A stretch of DNA of 38,716 bases from assembly GCA_013288705.1 (NCBI GenBank), contig JABDBI010000004.1:1-38716 (forward strand), written 5' to 3'. The stretch's first letter is position 1; every line of letters begins with the position of its first letter. A program made the position numbers and the translations under genes. This document shows, piece after piece, positions 14,041-22,103 of this stretch. Below the pieces are notes generated by a model. That model saw nothing but the letters and a program-made list of their open reading frames with translations. It did no database searches and was not told where the DNA came from. The DNA comes from Methanobacteriota archaeon (GTDB taxonomy: Bacteria; Myxococcota; UBA727; JABDBI01).

Positions 14041-14968
14041 AGACATTGACGACTAGGTCCATGGTCTCGAACGCGATATCTACGACACCTCTTGGTTCAA
14101 ACATATCTTTGAAATGTTTGTCCATTTCTTCTCTGTTGCCCTGGCAATAGAAAGCAATGTCTTCGACGATTCTTTCATTTCGATAATAGGCCAAAAGTCG
14201 TTTATCAATTTCGGTCTTTCCATAGCCCTGATAGAAAAGCTCTTCTTCGCGCGGCTGATTCCAAACGTTGCCAACGCCACCTCCAATAAACATGAGATCG
14301 CGTTCCTTGGGTGCCATTATAGGATCATCCCAATATACGACGTACATCGCATCGTGTGGACCTATCAATACATTACCGCCGTGAATATCAGAGTGACACA
14401 ATACAAACTTCGTTGATTGGTTCTGAAGGTTCTCGGCTAAATATTCAGCATGATCTACAAGTCGGTGAATTAATGCCGAATCCAGATGGAACGAGCGAAC
14501 CACCTCTCGCCATTTAGGTGAATAGGTTTCATGGCGAACGCGTTTTTCAATTGAAGGGGGGATAACAAGTTCGTGGACCTGCCTCAGCGTCTTGCCGAGC
14601 CTGATCCATTGGTCGTCTGTCAGGGTACGATTAAATCCATCCTGCCCCTCGATAAACGGATACACCACGACGGTGAAATCGTCGATGCGTTCCGTTGGTC
14701 TGCCGTGAATCGTCTTGATCGGAAGGATAATGTCCTGAATCCCAGCACTGCTCAGCAATCCTAAAATATCGACGCTGATATCGTGATGGTGTCCCTTTTT
14801 AATCTTTACAAAATAAGCAGAACGGTCCCGAGTTTCGGCCTTATAGACCGATGCATTTGGATCTGCACCTAAAGGCAGAAACCTAAGGGCCACAACCTTG
14901 AGTCCGTAATTGGTTTTAAGGCAATCGATAATGAGTTGCTCGAAATAGAGACGTTGTTTTGCCGGCAT
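14015..14968 (-). CDS. APH(9)-like aminoglycoside phosphotransferase family kinase, one metal-site residue altered
   Basis: The protein is a small-molecule kinase of the APH fold. The nucleotide-binding lobe includes SAYFVKIKKG. The catalytic loop is CHSDIHGGN, with Asp194 as likely base and Asn199 as metal ligand. YVVYWDDPIMAPKERDLMF matches the region that in APH(9)-type spectinomycin kinases reads VDWD-P-LAPKERDLMF. The first Asp of that motif, expected to bind Mg, is Tyr212 here (codon TAT at 14335-14333), although Asp214 and Asp215 remain. Activity may be lost or changed, so antibiotic resistance should not be assumed. A 317-residue length is normal. It ends inside the last codons of the convergent hydrolase. 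Confidence 0.8.
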   Translation of the reverse strand: MPAKQRLYFEQLIIDCLKTNYGLKVVALRFLPLGADPNASVYKAETRDRSAYFVKIKKGHHHDISVDILGLLSSAGIQDIILPIKTIHGRPTERIDDFTVVVYPFIEGQDGFNRTLTDDQWIRLGKTLRQVHELVIPPSIEKRVRHETYSPKWREVVRSFHLDSALIHRLVDHAEYLAENLQNQSTKFVLCHSDIHGGNVLIGPHDAMYVVYWDDPIMAPKERDLMFIGGGVGNVWNQPREEELFYQGYGKTEIDKRLLAYYRNERIVEDIAFYCQGNREEMDKHFKDMFEPRGVVDIAFETMDLVVNVSRCARTPE

Positions 14969-14971
14969 GTT

Positions 14972-15436
14972 TTAACCACTCAATTTATTATCCTTTATTC
15001 CCGGCTCTGATGATTTCCCATTTGAAGGCGCTGCTTCTACTTTTGTAAGCAGTACATCCACGCTTGCTTCTTGTGTACTGCCATCCGGCGAGCGGTTGCC
15101 AACTTTAATTTCCGCCTTCTTGCCGAGCAAAACAAGCAATTGGGGTTGCATCAAGAGTGTGTCGCTCTTATTTGCTTCTGTTTTTTGCACGTTAAGCTGA
15201 ATGTGAAACACTTTGTCGTCGGATTTTGGATCAACCGTCCTTCCGATGACTGTCCTAACTGTAAACGGGGAAGGTCCGACACTAGATTCTTTTTTCATTG
15301 TTATGAGGTCATCGCTAAGGATGGCTTTTTCTTTGAATACCTGGTCGCCCACTGAGATAGTTGTTTTCAATTCGTAGTTAGCAAATACGCTAGCTGCAGG
15401 TAACAAAGTAACGGCAAGAAGCAGGAGTCGTTGCAT
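14972..15436 (-). CDS. Small exported protein of unknown function
   Basis: Residues 1-19 (MQRLLLLAVTLLPAASVFA) are a textbook signal peptide with an AxA-like cleavage site. The mature 135 residues are predicted to be mostly beta strand (ELKTTISVGDQVFKEKAILS, DKVFHIQLNVQKTE, LLVLLGKKAEIKVG) and end in a polar tail. The layout recalls small periplasmic beta-sandwich proteins, but I recognise no family. GGAG lies eight bases upstream of the ATG. The APH-like gene starts at 14968, four bases after this gene's stop, so the two form an operon. Confidence 0.75.
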   Translation of the reverse strand: MQRLLLLAVTLLPAASVFANYELKTTISVGDQVFKEKAILSDDLITMKKESSVGPSPFTVRTVIGRTVDPKSDDKVFHIQLNVQKTEANKSDTLLMQPQLLVLLGKKAEIKVGNRSPDGSTQEASVDVLLTKVEAAPSNGKSSEPGIKDNKLSG

Positions 15437-15587
15437 GATTTTTCTCCATTTTTACAGATATGCCAGGATTATTTTCAGACTGGGGCGATAATACAACCCC
15501 CGACAAGAAACCCTCAATCGAATTTTTAAGCTATTTGGTTTGGAAATTTCTGTGAAGCCGATAACTAGTACTAAAAAGTCTGCTTAG

Positions 15588-15632
15588 TGGGAATGGCACC
15601 AGGCACCTACTAACACTTGCCCAACGAGCAAG
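15588..15632 (+). repeat. REP-like dispersed repeat, copy at 15.6 kb
   Basis: GGAATGGCACCAGGCACC is followed by CTAACACTT-like sequence and a 6-bp hairpin (ACTTGC/GCAAGT). It resembles the copy at 17.6 kb (AATGG, GGCAC, TAACACTT, GAGCA in the same order). It lies just past the 3' end of the minus-strand hydrolase gene. Confidence 0.55.
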
Positions 15633-15636
15633 TATT

Positions 15637-16392
15637 TCAGGGAGCCTGCAAAAAAACCGCCGCGGTCTTCGCAAAATAAGTATTGATATCACCAAAAACC
15701 GGCCCATGTCCTGCATTGGGAACAACCCAAAGACTACATCGTTGAATCGCCTTATACATCTCTACTGAAATATCGATCGGATACAAAACATCTCGATCTC
15801 CCTGGACGAGCATCGTCCGCGCGGAGATTGTCGATAGGTCTGCCGGCGTAAAATTCATATCGTCATAAGAAGTTGCAAATGCCGCACACTGCGCATAAAG
15901 CGCGCGAATTTGGGAATCGCCATGCCGGTGGCGTTGGCGCAAGGTTTGCCACTCTTCTTCACTGATGGTGTCTATCGAAACTTGACGCATGATCGCTCGC
16001 GCCTGCTCCGGAAAATAGCTGGTGGCGCTGACCAGCACCATCGCCTCCACACGATCGGGCTGCGCATGCGCCATGTGCAAGAGTGCATTGCCGCCTCCGC
16101 TGAGGCCCACGGCTTTGAATTTTTGGATATTCAGCTTATCGAGAAGAGCAAACATATCGCTGGCAACTTGGCGGTGAGAAAATATCGAGGATGGGTTTGT
16201 CGATCGGCCGTGGCCTCGCATATCTGGAACGATTGCTTGAAAGCCCTTGGTTAACTCGGGATCTATGTGTGCCCAGTCGCCACCGCAGCCGGTAAAGCCA
16301 TGGAGCAATAAGAGGGGTTCCCCATCGCCATGTATTTCATAGTACATCTCGATTTCGTTGATCGATGCGGTATGCTGAGAGAGAGCTGACAT
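15637..16392 (-). CDS. Alpha/beta-hydrolase
   Basis: I start at the ATG at 16392 (MSALSQHTASI), which has GGAGG six bases upstream. A TTG at 16404 opens the same frame but overlaps that site. The fold signature is complete: LLLLHGFTG, VPDMRGHGRS, nucleophile Ser98 in GLSGGG, acid Asp201 in QGDRDVLYP and base His229 in PNAGHGPVF. This subtype often acts on small esters or lactones. There is no signal peptide. It shares little beyond the core motifs with the hydrolases at 13264 and 30351, so it is not a recent duplicate. Confidence 0.9.
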   Translation of the reverse strand: MSALSQHTASINEIEMYYEIHGDGEPLLLLHGFTGCGGDWAHIDPELTKGFQAIVPDMRGHGRSTNPSSIFSHRQVASDMFALLDKLNIQKFKAVGLSGGGNALLHMAHAQPDRVEAMVLVSATSYFPEQARAIMRQVSIDTISEEEWQTLRQRHRHGDSQIRALYAQCAAFATSYDDMNFTPADLSTISARTMLVQGDRDVLYPIDISVEMYKAIQRCSLWVVPNAGHGPVFGDINTYFAKTAAVFLQAP

Positions 16393-16422
16393 AATTTCCT
16401 CCAAAAACTCTCGCGCAATTTA

Positions 16423-16455
16423 GGAATGGCGCCGTGTACGCAAGAGCACTTGCTT
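16423..16455 (+). repeat. REP-like dispersed repeat, copy at 16.4 kb
   Basis: GGAATGGCGCCGTGTACG is followed by a 5-bp hairpin (GCAAG 16440-16444, CTTGC 16449-16453). It shares the GGAATGGC(A/G)CC head and an adjacent GCAAGT-type hairpin with the copy at 15.6 kb. It lies upstream of the hydrolase gene on its 5' side. Confidence 0.45.
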
Positions 16456-16553
16456 CTGACGGCAGGTTTGGTGTGTTGCCACGACGTCTACGCTCCGTAT
16501 TTTTGCTCAAAATGGTGAGAAAGTAGAATGGCTGTATGGACATGAAATCTGAC

Positions 16554-16582
16554 TTGACATATTATGTCTAAATGGACATAAT
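16554..16582 (+). promoter_or_regulatory. Promoter with internal operator for toxin-antitoxin locus 2
   Basis: TTGACA (16554-16559) and CATAAT (16577-16582) are 17 bp apart, a near-consensus sigma-70 promoter. A perfect 8-bp inverted repeat (ATTATGTC 16561-16568, GACATAAT 16575-16582) fills the spacer and covers the -10. This is a fitting site for autorepression by the HTH antitoxin. It supports a toxin start at 16599, downstream of the predicted transcript start. Confidence 0.75.
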
Positions 16583-16598
16583 ACATGTAAAGAGTCCC

Positions 16599-16818
16599 AT
16601 GAAGGATTTGGCCTTCCTGTTCGATTCGTTAGAGAATCTGCAGGCTTTTCCGCAGGAGGTCAAGCGGAAGGTGGGTTATGCTCTGAGGTTTGCGCAAGCG
16701 GGTCGAATACATGAACACGCAAAGAAAGACCGGCATCAAGACCCCACAGAGGGAAATAGAACTGATTAAAGCCAGGTACAAAAGGGCCGTGGAGTTGGAA
16801 AATGAAAAAACACGTTGA
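16599..16818 (+). pseudogene. HigB/Gp49-like toxin with internal deletion and frameshift
   Basis: The 5' part (MKDLAFLFDSLENLQAFPQE, VKRKVGYALRFAQAG) is the N-terminus of phage Gp49-like HigB toxins. The family's C-terminal KTGIKTP-REIELI-AR motif appears in the +1 frame, ending at the TGA at 16816-16818. The family's central 40-50 residues, normally carrying the beta sheet and active-site region, are missing at the junction near 16732. The original frame runs into a stop at 16769. The toxin is therefore dead. The second frame overlaps the antitoxin start by 17 bases, as in an intact operon. AAGAG precedes the ATG at 16599. Confidence 0.8.
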
Positions 16819-17122
16819 GGTAACGAAGAGTTCCGGAAATATTTTTAAGGATTTGAATTTGCCAGACGCAGAGTTTCATCTTTTGAAGGCTGACTTGGCA
16901 ATCGCAATTCTCAACGCCATTGAGGAAAAGCATCTCACACAGGCAAAGGCTGCTGAATTGTTGGGCATTGCTCAGCCCGAAATCTCTAAACTAAAGAACG
17001 GTAATTTCTCGCGATTTGGCGTCGAGCGACTGTTTCAGTTTCTCAACGTACTTGGTAGGAATGTAGACATACGCATTACCAAGGCGCGACGCCATGGATG
17101 GCAAATGGTGCATGCGGCCTAA
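16802..17122 (+). CDS. HigA-type HTH antitoxin (partner toxin deleted)
   Basis: At 106 residues it has a helix-turn-helix at about 45-75 (LTQAKAAELLGIAQPEISKL). The flanking segments (FKDLNLPDAEFHLLKADLAI before, FSRFGVERLFQFLNVLGRNV after) match HigA-like antitoxins of the HTH_37 type. The frame is intact though the toxin is broken. The palindrome in the upstream promoter is its likely operator. The retained antitoxin may persist as a repressor or as protection against incoming HigB-type toxins. Confidence 0.88.
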   Translation: MKKHVEVTKSSGNIFKDLNLPDAEFHLLKADLAIAILNAIEEKHLTQAKAAELLGIAQPEISKLKNGNFSRFGVERLFQFLNVLGRNVDIRITKARRHGWQMVHAA

Positions 17123-17142
17123 GGAAAACTGAGGATCTGATT

Positions 17143-17613
17143 GTGAAACAATTTTTTATGAAATCAATGGTTGTGATTATTTTTCTTTCGCATGCATACG
17201 CATATTCTAGTTCACAAAGTAGTTACAGTTTCAAGGTTTATCTAAAAGACCAAGTCATAGAAGTTTTTCGCGACGGAATATTGCTGAAAAAAATGCCTTG
17301 CTCGACAGGCATCAAGCCCGGATCTACTCCGCCGGGAAAATTCAAAACTAGCCAAAGAGAGGAAAAGGTCAGTTGGGTTGAAAAAGATGGCACAGAAATT
17401 AAATTCTACTATGTAACAAGATTTAATGCACATATTTCTTTTCATAGCATGCTCGAGGGTAAGCATCCTTTTGTTGATGAGGGAAAAAAACTCTTTTCTG
17501 AAAGGAAGCCTTCCAGTATGGGATGCGTCAGGTTAAAAAAAGAAGATGCAAAATGGGTTTATAGTTTGCCTTTAGGAGCAACAGTCGAAGTAATGGTGTC
17601 GGGCACACCCTAA
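17143..17613 (+). CDS. Exported L,D-transpeptidase (YkuD fold) with SMGC active-site variant
   Basis: The start is a GTG at 17143 with GAGG eight bases upstream; it overlaps no other gene. Residues 1-20 (VKQFFMKSMVVIIFLSHAYA) are a signal peptide. The YkuD fold is clear from YSFKVYLKDQVIEVFRDG, MPCSTGIKPGSTPPGKF, ISFHSML (His101) and SSMGCVRL (Cys128). Such enzymes form 3-3 crosslinks or attach proteins to peptidoglycan in the periplasm, using the Cys as nucleophile. The family usually has S/T-H-G-C; here the residue two before the Cys is Met126. The last codons and stop are supplied by a REP-like repeat. Confidence 0.85.
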   Translation: MKQFFMKSMVVIIFLSHAYAYSSSQSSYSFKVYLKDQVIEVFRDGILLKKMPCSTGIKPGSTPPGKFKTSQREEKVSWVEKDGTEIKFYYVTRFNAHISFHSMLEGKHPFVDEGKKLFSERKPSSMGCVRLKKEDAKWVYSLPLGATVEVMVSGTP

Positions 17614-17632
17614 CACTTAGAACAAGAGCAGG
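17593..17632 (+). repeat. REP-like dispersed repeat, copy at 17.6 kb
   Basis: AATGGTGTCGGGCACACC is followed by CTAACACTT and AACAAGAGCA, in the same order as in the 15.6 kb copy. It overlaps the end of the L,D-transpeptidase gene and provides its stop codon. Confidence 0.55.
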
Positions 17633-17718
17633 AAGTTGAGCTATCATTTGTGATGCCTATTTTCCTATGGAAGCACGTTTTCGAATCATGCTACGCTTAT
17701 ATTTGCAAAAGGGGCGGT

Positions 17719-19623
17719 ATGGGCAAGCGCAGCAAGAAGACTGGTTTATCCGAACAAGACTTAAGCAAAATCTCCGGCGGCATGCTGGTTAGCGGTGTCG
17801 GCAGCCACGTCAGTCACGCTGCACCTGCGCACCCGACGCCCGATGCTTCACACGCTGCAGCGCATGCGGCGGCGGCCCCGCAGGATGTGTTTCAGGCACC
17901 CAAAGAGCGAGAAGCCAAAATCAAGTTTTTCGAACACTCAAACGCACCCGCCTCTCACATTAACATTCAGTTTGGGCGTGGAGCAGCAACTCTGGCTAGC
18001 CGTGGAAACATCAATAATCTTTGTGTAGAAACAACGACGAACCCAGATGGCAGTAAGCGATATGTTATTAGTGATCTTGGTGTTCCTGCCCGGTGGAGGA
18101 GCGCCACAACAAGCGTCGGCACTAGTGGGAACACTGAGCGTGTGGTTGGCCTCCAGGCGCTGGACTTGCTGGTCAGAAGCGGTGGTCTCGCTGAACAACA
18201 TCAGGAGGTCAAAAATATAGCCAGTGGTTTTATTCACTTATTAATCAACAAAATCGACAATCAACAAGGCCAGGGCGCTAAGCTTAGAAGTGCAAGGCTC
18301 GCTAAGGAAAGTGCAGACCTCGATAAGCAAAGTTCAGTGCTCGCTACGCAAAGTGCAGAGCTCGATAAGCAAAGAAGTGCGGAGCTCGCCAAGGACAGTG
18401 CAGCACTCGCCAAGCAAAGTGCAGAGCTCGCTGAGCAAAGTGCAGTGCTCGCTGCGCAAAGTGTACAGCTCAAAGCAGAGCTCAGGGCGGGGCGACTAGA
18501 CGCTTTAGGCAAAATTCTCGCAGAATTATCTGTCAGCACCAAACAAAGAGTTCAACGAGCTAGGAGCAAAGCGGTTCAAATCGGCAAAGGCTTGGCGCAG
18601 ATCAAGCGAGAAAGCAATGCGAAAGGTAGGATCTTGAACGATGACTATTGGCTGGAAGCCACGGATGCAAAGCATCGATATGGACAGATCGCAAATCTTA
18701 ACCGATGGAAGGACATGGGGTCCAAGAGTTCTCTCTCTTTCCCAGAATGGGAGAAATTAGTCAGGGGGGTTGATCGCACAACAAAGGGCGTTGCATATCT
18801 CACGCCAAAGCAGCGTGCAGCTTATGCAATTCAGATCGAGCGAGACGACCAGGGTAACGCCGTTTTAAAAAGGGGTGGAGAAACCTTTAATACAGCGGCC
18901 GAGTTCACGCATGAGTCCGGTGCAGGAAACGCAATCTTCGTGATGGGGCCAGATGGAACACTATACGCCGGCTCTCACGAAGTCGGCGCCTTTCAGCACT
19001 CCAGTCTTCTTGCAGGGGGAGCTGTCCGAGGCGCTGGAGAAATTGGGACAGATGCGCAAGGCCATGTTGTGAGATTCTCCAATCAAAGCGGACATTACCA
19101 GCCAGACGACGCGACCGTTTACCGCACTCTGCTACGCTTGCGAGATAGCGGCGTCGACCTTTCGACTGTGGCATTTGAAGATGCGCTTAAGCGTCCAGAT
19201 TATAGTGGCATCACGGCGATGCAATTTATGGAACGTTATGATGCTGCGCAACGTGCGCCTAGCGGGGGTAGCGCAGCGGCAGTCGCAAGTAAAACAGCGA
19301 TGTCAGCAGCAGCAGTAGCGGTGGCTGCAGCATCAGCTGCACGGAAAGATGATGCTGCGTTTCGGTTTGGTGAGCGACTACGCGAGTTGACCCCTCCACG
19401 TGGCCATCACTTGACCTCGGCCGAGATCGCCATGCGTCTCGAAGATCTGGAGGGCCTTGGTTCGGAATTGAAGCGATATGCAACAACGATTGAAGGAAGC
19501 ACACTGACATTTGCAGAAATGGAGACAGCACGGAGATTCGTAAAGCGCGAGGAAAATATGCATAAGTGGCTTAAGGAGTTTCTGGAAAAAGAGGCCAAAG
19601 CTGCAGTATCAAGCAAGCGCTAG
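17719..19623 (+). CDS. Double-glycine-leader protein with coiled coil and plant IQM-like region
   Basis: I start at ATG 17719 (AGGGG five bases upstream). Residues 1-21 read MGKRSKKTGLSEQDLSKISG followed by G, a match to bacteriocin-type leaders (LSxx[D/E]LxxIxGG), with cleavage expected after Gly21 by a C39-peptidase exporter. A coiled coil built of about nine heptads (SAELAKQ-like) covers residues 190-255. From about 275 the protein resembles plant IQM calmodulin-binding proteins: ARSKAVQIGKGL (281-292), YWLEATDAKHRYG (310-322), YLTPKQRAAY, then LYAGSHEVGAFQHSSLLAGG (415-434), GAGE and SGHYQPDD (457-464), GVDLSTV. The IQ motif itself is absent. An Ala-rich linker and helical end follow. The molecular function of the IQM core is unknown. 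No C39 exporter lies in the window. Confidence 0.75.
   Translation: MGKRSKKTGLSEQDLSKISGGMLVSGVGSHVSHAAPAHPTPDASHAAAHAAAAPQDVFQAPKEREAKIKFFEHSNAPASHINIQFGRGAATLASRGNINNLCVETTTNPDGSKRYVISDLGVPARWRSATTSVGTSGNTERVVGLQALDLLVRSGGLAEQHQEVKNIASGFIHLLINKIDNQQGQGAKLRSARLAKESADLDKQSSVLATQSAELDKQRSAELAKDSAALAKQSAELAEQSAVLAAQSVQLKAELRAGRLDALGKILAELSVSTKQRVQRARSKAVQIGKGLAQIKRESNAKGRILNDDYWLEATDAKHRYGQIANLNRWKDMGSKSSLSFPEWEKLVRGVDRTTKGVAYLTPKQRAAYAIQIERDDQGNAVLKRGGETFNTAAEFTHESGAGNAIFVMGPDGTLYAGSHEVGAFQHSSLLAGGAVRGAGEIGTDAQGHVVRFSNQSGHYQPDDATVYRTLLRLRDSGVDLSTVAFEDALKRPDYSGITAMQFMERYDAAQRAPSGGSAAAVASKTAMSAAAVAVAAASAARKDDAAFRFGERLRELTPPRGHHLTSAEIAMRLEDLEGLGSELKRYATTIEGSTLTFAEMETARRFVKREENMHKWLKEFLEKEAKAAVSSKR
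18289..18471 (+). repeat. Tandem 21-bp repeat encoding a heptad coiled coil
   Basis: About nine imperfect units of the form AGTGCAGAGCTCGCTAAGCA encode S-A-x-L-A/D-x-Q heptads; one unit is three bases longer. The period equals exactly seven codons, so unit gain or loss keeps both frame and coiled-coil register. Confidence 0.85.
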
Positions 19624-19772
19624 TGGGTGCGTCGTGATGCTATTTCCTGTTCTGAGCCTTTCTCATTAGCTCTCCCAAAAACAAAGGTTGGACATATGGC
19701 CTTTACGCTACCACGAAATCGCATTTGCAGTCCCAATCTATTTTGCTAGAGAACAGGCTCTAGGAGAACACA

Positions 19773-20795
19773 GTGAATATCGACTTGCGCAGCGATACAG
19801 TCACGCTACCAACACCAGGCATGCTCGAAGCGATGACGCGCGCCCAGGTGGGTGACGACGTTTTTGGCGAAGATCCAACGGTGAAAGCGCTCGAGACCAA
19901 GCTTGCACGTATGTTTGGCAAAGACGATGGAATCTTTTGTCCTTCAGGGACGATGACCAACCAAATTGCGATTCGCTTGCACACCCAGCCTGGCGATGAA
20001 GTGATTTGCCACGGCCAGTCTCACGTGTATCGATATGAGGGAGGCGGCATTGCCGTCAATTCTCATGCCTCGGTGCGATTGGTTGAGGGAAATCGTGGGA
20101 GACTCACTGCTGACGACGTCAAAAAAAATATCAACAACGCTGAAGATGTGCATTGCCCGCGGACACGTCTTGTATGTTTGGAGGACACCTTTAATCGAGG
20201 TGGTGGGGCGATTTACCAGTTCGAGGAAATTAAGAAGATAAAAAGTGTTTGTGAACAATTTGGCTTATCGCTCCATTTGGATGGCGCAAGAGTCTTCAAT
20301 GCCCTTGTTGAAACCGGGGCTAATTATGTGGATTATGCGAAACCTTTCGATACCATCTCTATCTGTCTATCGAAAGGCCTCGGTGCTCCCGTCGGCTCCG
20401 TTCTCATCGGAAGCTCTGCGCATATCAAACAAGCTCGTCGTCTGAGAAAAGTTCTAGGCGGCGGCATGCGGCAGGCAGGGTACTTAGCTGCGGCATGTAT
20501 GTATGCGCTAGACAATCATATTGATAGACTAAAAGACGATCATCGACGAGCGAAAATCATTGAGAAAATCGCACAGGAAAGTTCATTTGTTGACGAGGTT
20601 TTTCCTGTTGAAACCAATATTGTGATATTTCGCCTCAATCCAAGCGTGACGACTTCAGCTTTTCTCTCGCATCTTAAACAGAGTAATATTTTGGCGATGC
20701 CTTTCGGTCCGTCGCTGATTCGCATGGTGACACATTTGGGGATCACGGATGATATGTTGGATGTACTGAAAAAGAACTTCAGATGGCAAAACTGA
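19773..20795 (+). CDS. ltaE: Low-specificity L-threonine aldolase (PLP-dependent)
   Basis: The 340-residue protein is a fold-type I PLP enzyme of the GLY1/LtaE family. [20 protein letters not shown] and [16 protein letters not shown] are near-invariant at the N-terminus. [13 protein letters not shown], His84 ([12 protein letters not shown]), [11 protein letters not shown] (Asp170, Arg173) and [16 protein letters not shown] (Lys201 as PLP Schiff-base lysine) complete the site. It cleaves L-threonine or allo-threonine to glycine and acetaldehyde in the cytoplasm. The GTG start follows AGGAG; a small hairpin (CTAGAG/CTCTAG, 19746-19763) touches the ribosome site. The gene converges on the next one with only two bases between stops. 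Confidence 0.93.
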   Translation: MNIDLRSDTVTLPTPGMLEAMTRAQVGDDVFGEDPTVKALETKLARMFGKDDGIFCPSGTMTNQIAIRLHTQPGDEVICHGQSHVYRYEGGGIAVNSHASVRLVEGNRGRLTADDVKKNINNAEDVHCPRTRLVCLEDTFNRGGGAIYQFEEIKKIKSVCEQFGLSLHLDGARVFNALVETGANYVDYAKPFDTISICLSKGLGAPVGSVLIGSSAHIKQARRLRKVLGGGMRQAGYLAAACMYALDNHIDRLKDDHRRAKIIEKIAQESSFVDEVFPVETNIVIFRLNPSVTTSAFLSHLKQSNILAMPFGPSLIRMVTHLGITDDMLDVLKKNFRWQN

Positions 20796-20797
20796 GC

Positions 20798-22090
20798 TTA
20801 CGATTTTTTATCACTGTGCTTGAGAGAAAAGTCCGCTTCTACCGGCCTCAGCGAAGCTAGAAATTCATCCAATTGGATTCTTACACAAGTTAAATTGCCG
20901 CTCGCATTGGTCCAGTAGATCGCCAAGAGATTGCCAACAAGCTCCGCCTTTAAAAACGTCATGCCTTCGCTTGCACTTGCTGCTTCATAGAAGAATGGCG
21001 CGCTTGCAGCGACGTCACCACGTTGCGGAATTCTGTATGTCCAAAAACCAAGCCCGTTCACTAAAAACACATGCCCGCTAAAGTAATGTAAGCTCCCATC
21101 TTGATTTGGTGGAATCTCCGCCAACATTTCAAAAGGCAGTTGTCCCCCGAGGCGGGGAGAGCCAAAATGGAGGCGAAAAAAGATACCTCGGCTAGCAGTC
21201 CGCAAGTAGCCAATCGTTTCGGTTGCCAGCAAAGTTGATTCAACAAATCGAGCAGAGACCGGCGGTTCAAGATGTGCGGGATAGGCTACCGTTGTCGAGG
21301 TGTGGATCTCAAACCCACGGAAGGTGAAAATATGAAAAAGTGAGCGGCCAAACGCAGCGTAATGGTTTCTACCTATGGGAAAAATCTCATGCACACCAGC
21401 CTCAAAACCCGTGTTCGTGAAAGACCGGTCACTACGGCCAGCAAGCATGAAGTGGTAGCCGCCAGGCAGATCAAATTGTGCATCCCAGTCCACGAGATCA
21501 CCGCGAAAAAAACTTCTGAGGACCGGAGCAGTCGCTGCACGAATATCATGAAGGGTATGTGCGACGCCTTCCCCATTTATTACAATAGCATCCGTCCCTT
21601 GTGTCGCTAGCAAACCGGGTCGATTGGATGTTATCCGCAAAACATTGAGTCCTTGTAGGTGAACTCTATCAGGTGCGAACACAACAAATTCGATACCTTG
21701 TTGTTGACCGGTGAGGATATTGATTCTACGCACCAGAAACGAGTGGTCAGGGCGGCGCAGAAGGACCAAGATTTCGTTCGTCCGCTGGTTGTCTAAATAT
21801 GCGTCTACCACCGACAGACCCGGAAACTGTGCCGCAACGCTCAGCGAGCCAGGAGTTGAAGCATAGGCTTCGACGATATGAGACAGCGGCGCAATTAAGT
21901 AAGTCAGCAAGAGCGGCCTTAGAAGCGTTGAAATCACATACGATAATCCAAGCACTGGCAGTGCTGGTGGTCTCCATGCCTCAATCGGAGCCCAAGGTCG
22001 TGAGGAACCCGGACCAGCGAAAAGTGCTTGTGAAGTAGACAAGGCTAAAATTAAGATGCAACGACCTGTTATCGCGGTTAATTTTTTCAT
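20798..22090 (-). CDS. Exported protein of unknown function, probably beta-rich
   Basis: I start at ATG 22090 (MKKLTAITGRCILILALSTS), with AAAGGGCG upstream; a longer frame to 22135 lacks a ribosome site and would hide the signal peptide. Residues 1-25 are a Sec signal (cleavage near ALFA-G). A second hydrophobic helix lies at about residues 46-70 (LGLSYVISTLLRPLLLTYLI). The remainder is a run of short beta-like strands with aromatic residues (GGYHFMLAGRSDRSFTNTGF, HYAAFGRSLFHIFTF, SLHYFSGHVFLVNGLGFWTY), which could be a beta-propeller. No known family is recognised. It probably forms an operon with the small secreted gene upstream (13 bases between them). Confidence 0.7.
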   Translation of the reverse strand: MKKLTAITGRCILILALSTSQALFAGPGSSRPWAPIEAWRPPALPVLGLSYVISTLLRPLLLTYLIAPLSHIVEAYASTPGSLSVAAQFPGLSVVDAYLDNQRTNEILVLLRRPDHSFLVRRINILTGQQQGIEFVVFAPDRVHLQGLNVLRITSNRPGLLATQGTDAIVINGEGVAHTLHDIRAATAPVLRSFFRGDLVDWDAQFDLPGGYHFMLAGRSDRSFTNTGFEAGVHEIFPIGRNHYAAFGRSLFHIFTFRGFEIHTSTTVAYPAHLEPPVSARFVESTLLATETIGYLRTASRGIFFRLHFGSPRLGGQLPFEMLAEIPPNQDGSLHYFSGHVFLVNGLGFWTYRIPQRGDVAASAPFFYEAASASEGMTFLKAELVGNLLAIYWTNASGNLTCVRIQLDEFLASLRPVEADFSLKHSDKKS

Positions 22091-22103
22091 CGCCCTTTCA
22101 CCC

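Noticed and set aside
18289..18471. CRISPR-like array
   Set aside because: The units are contiguous 21-bp coding repeats with no spacers.
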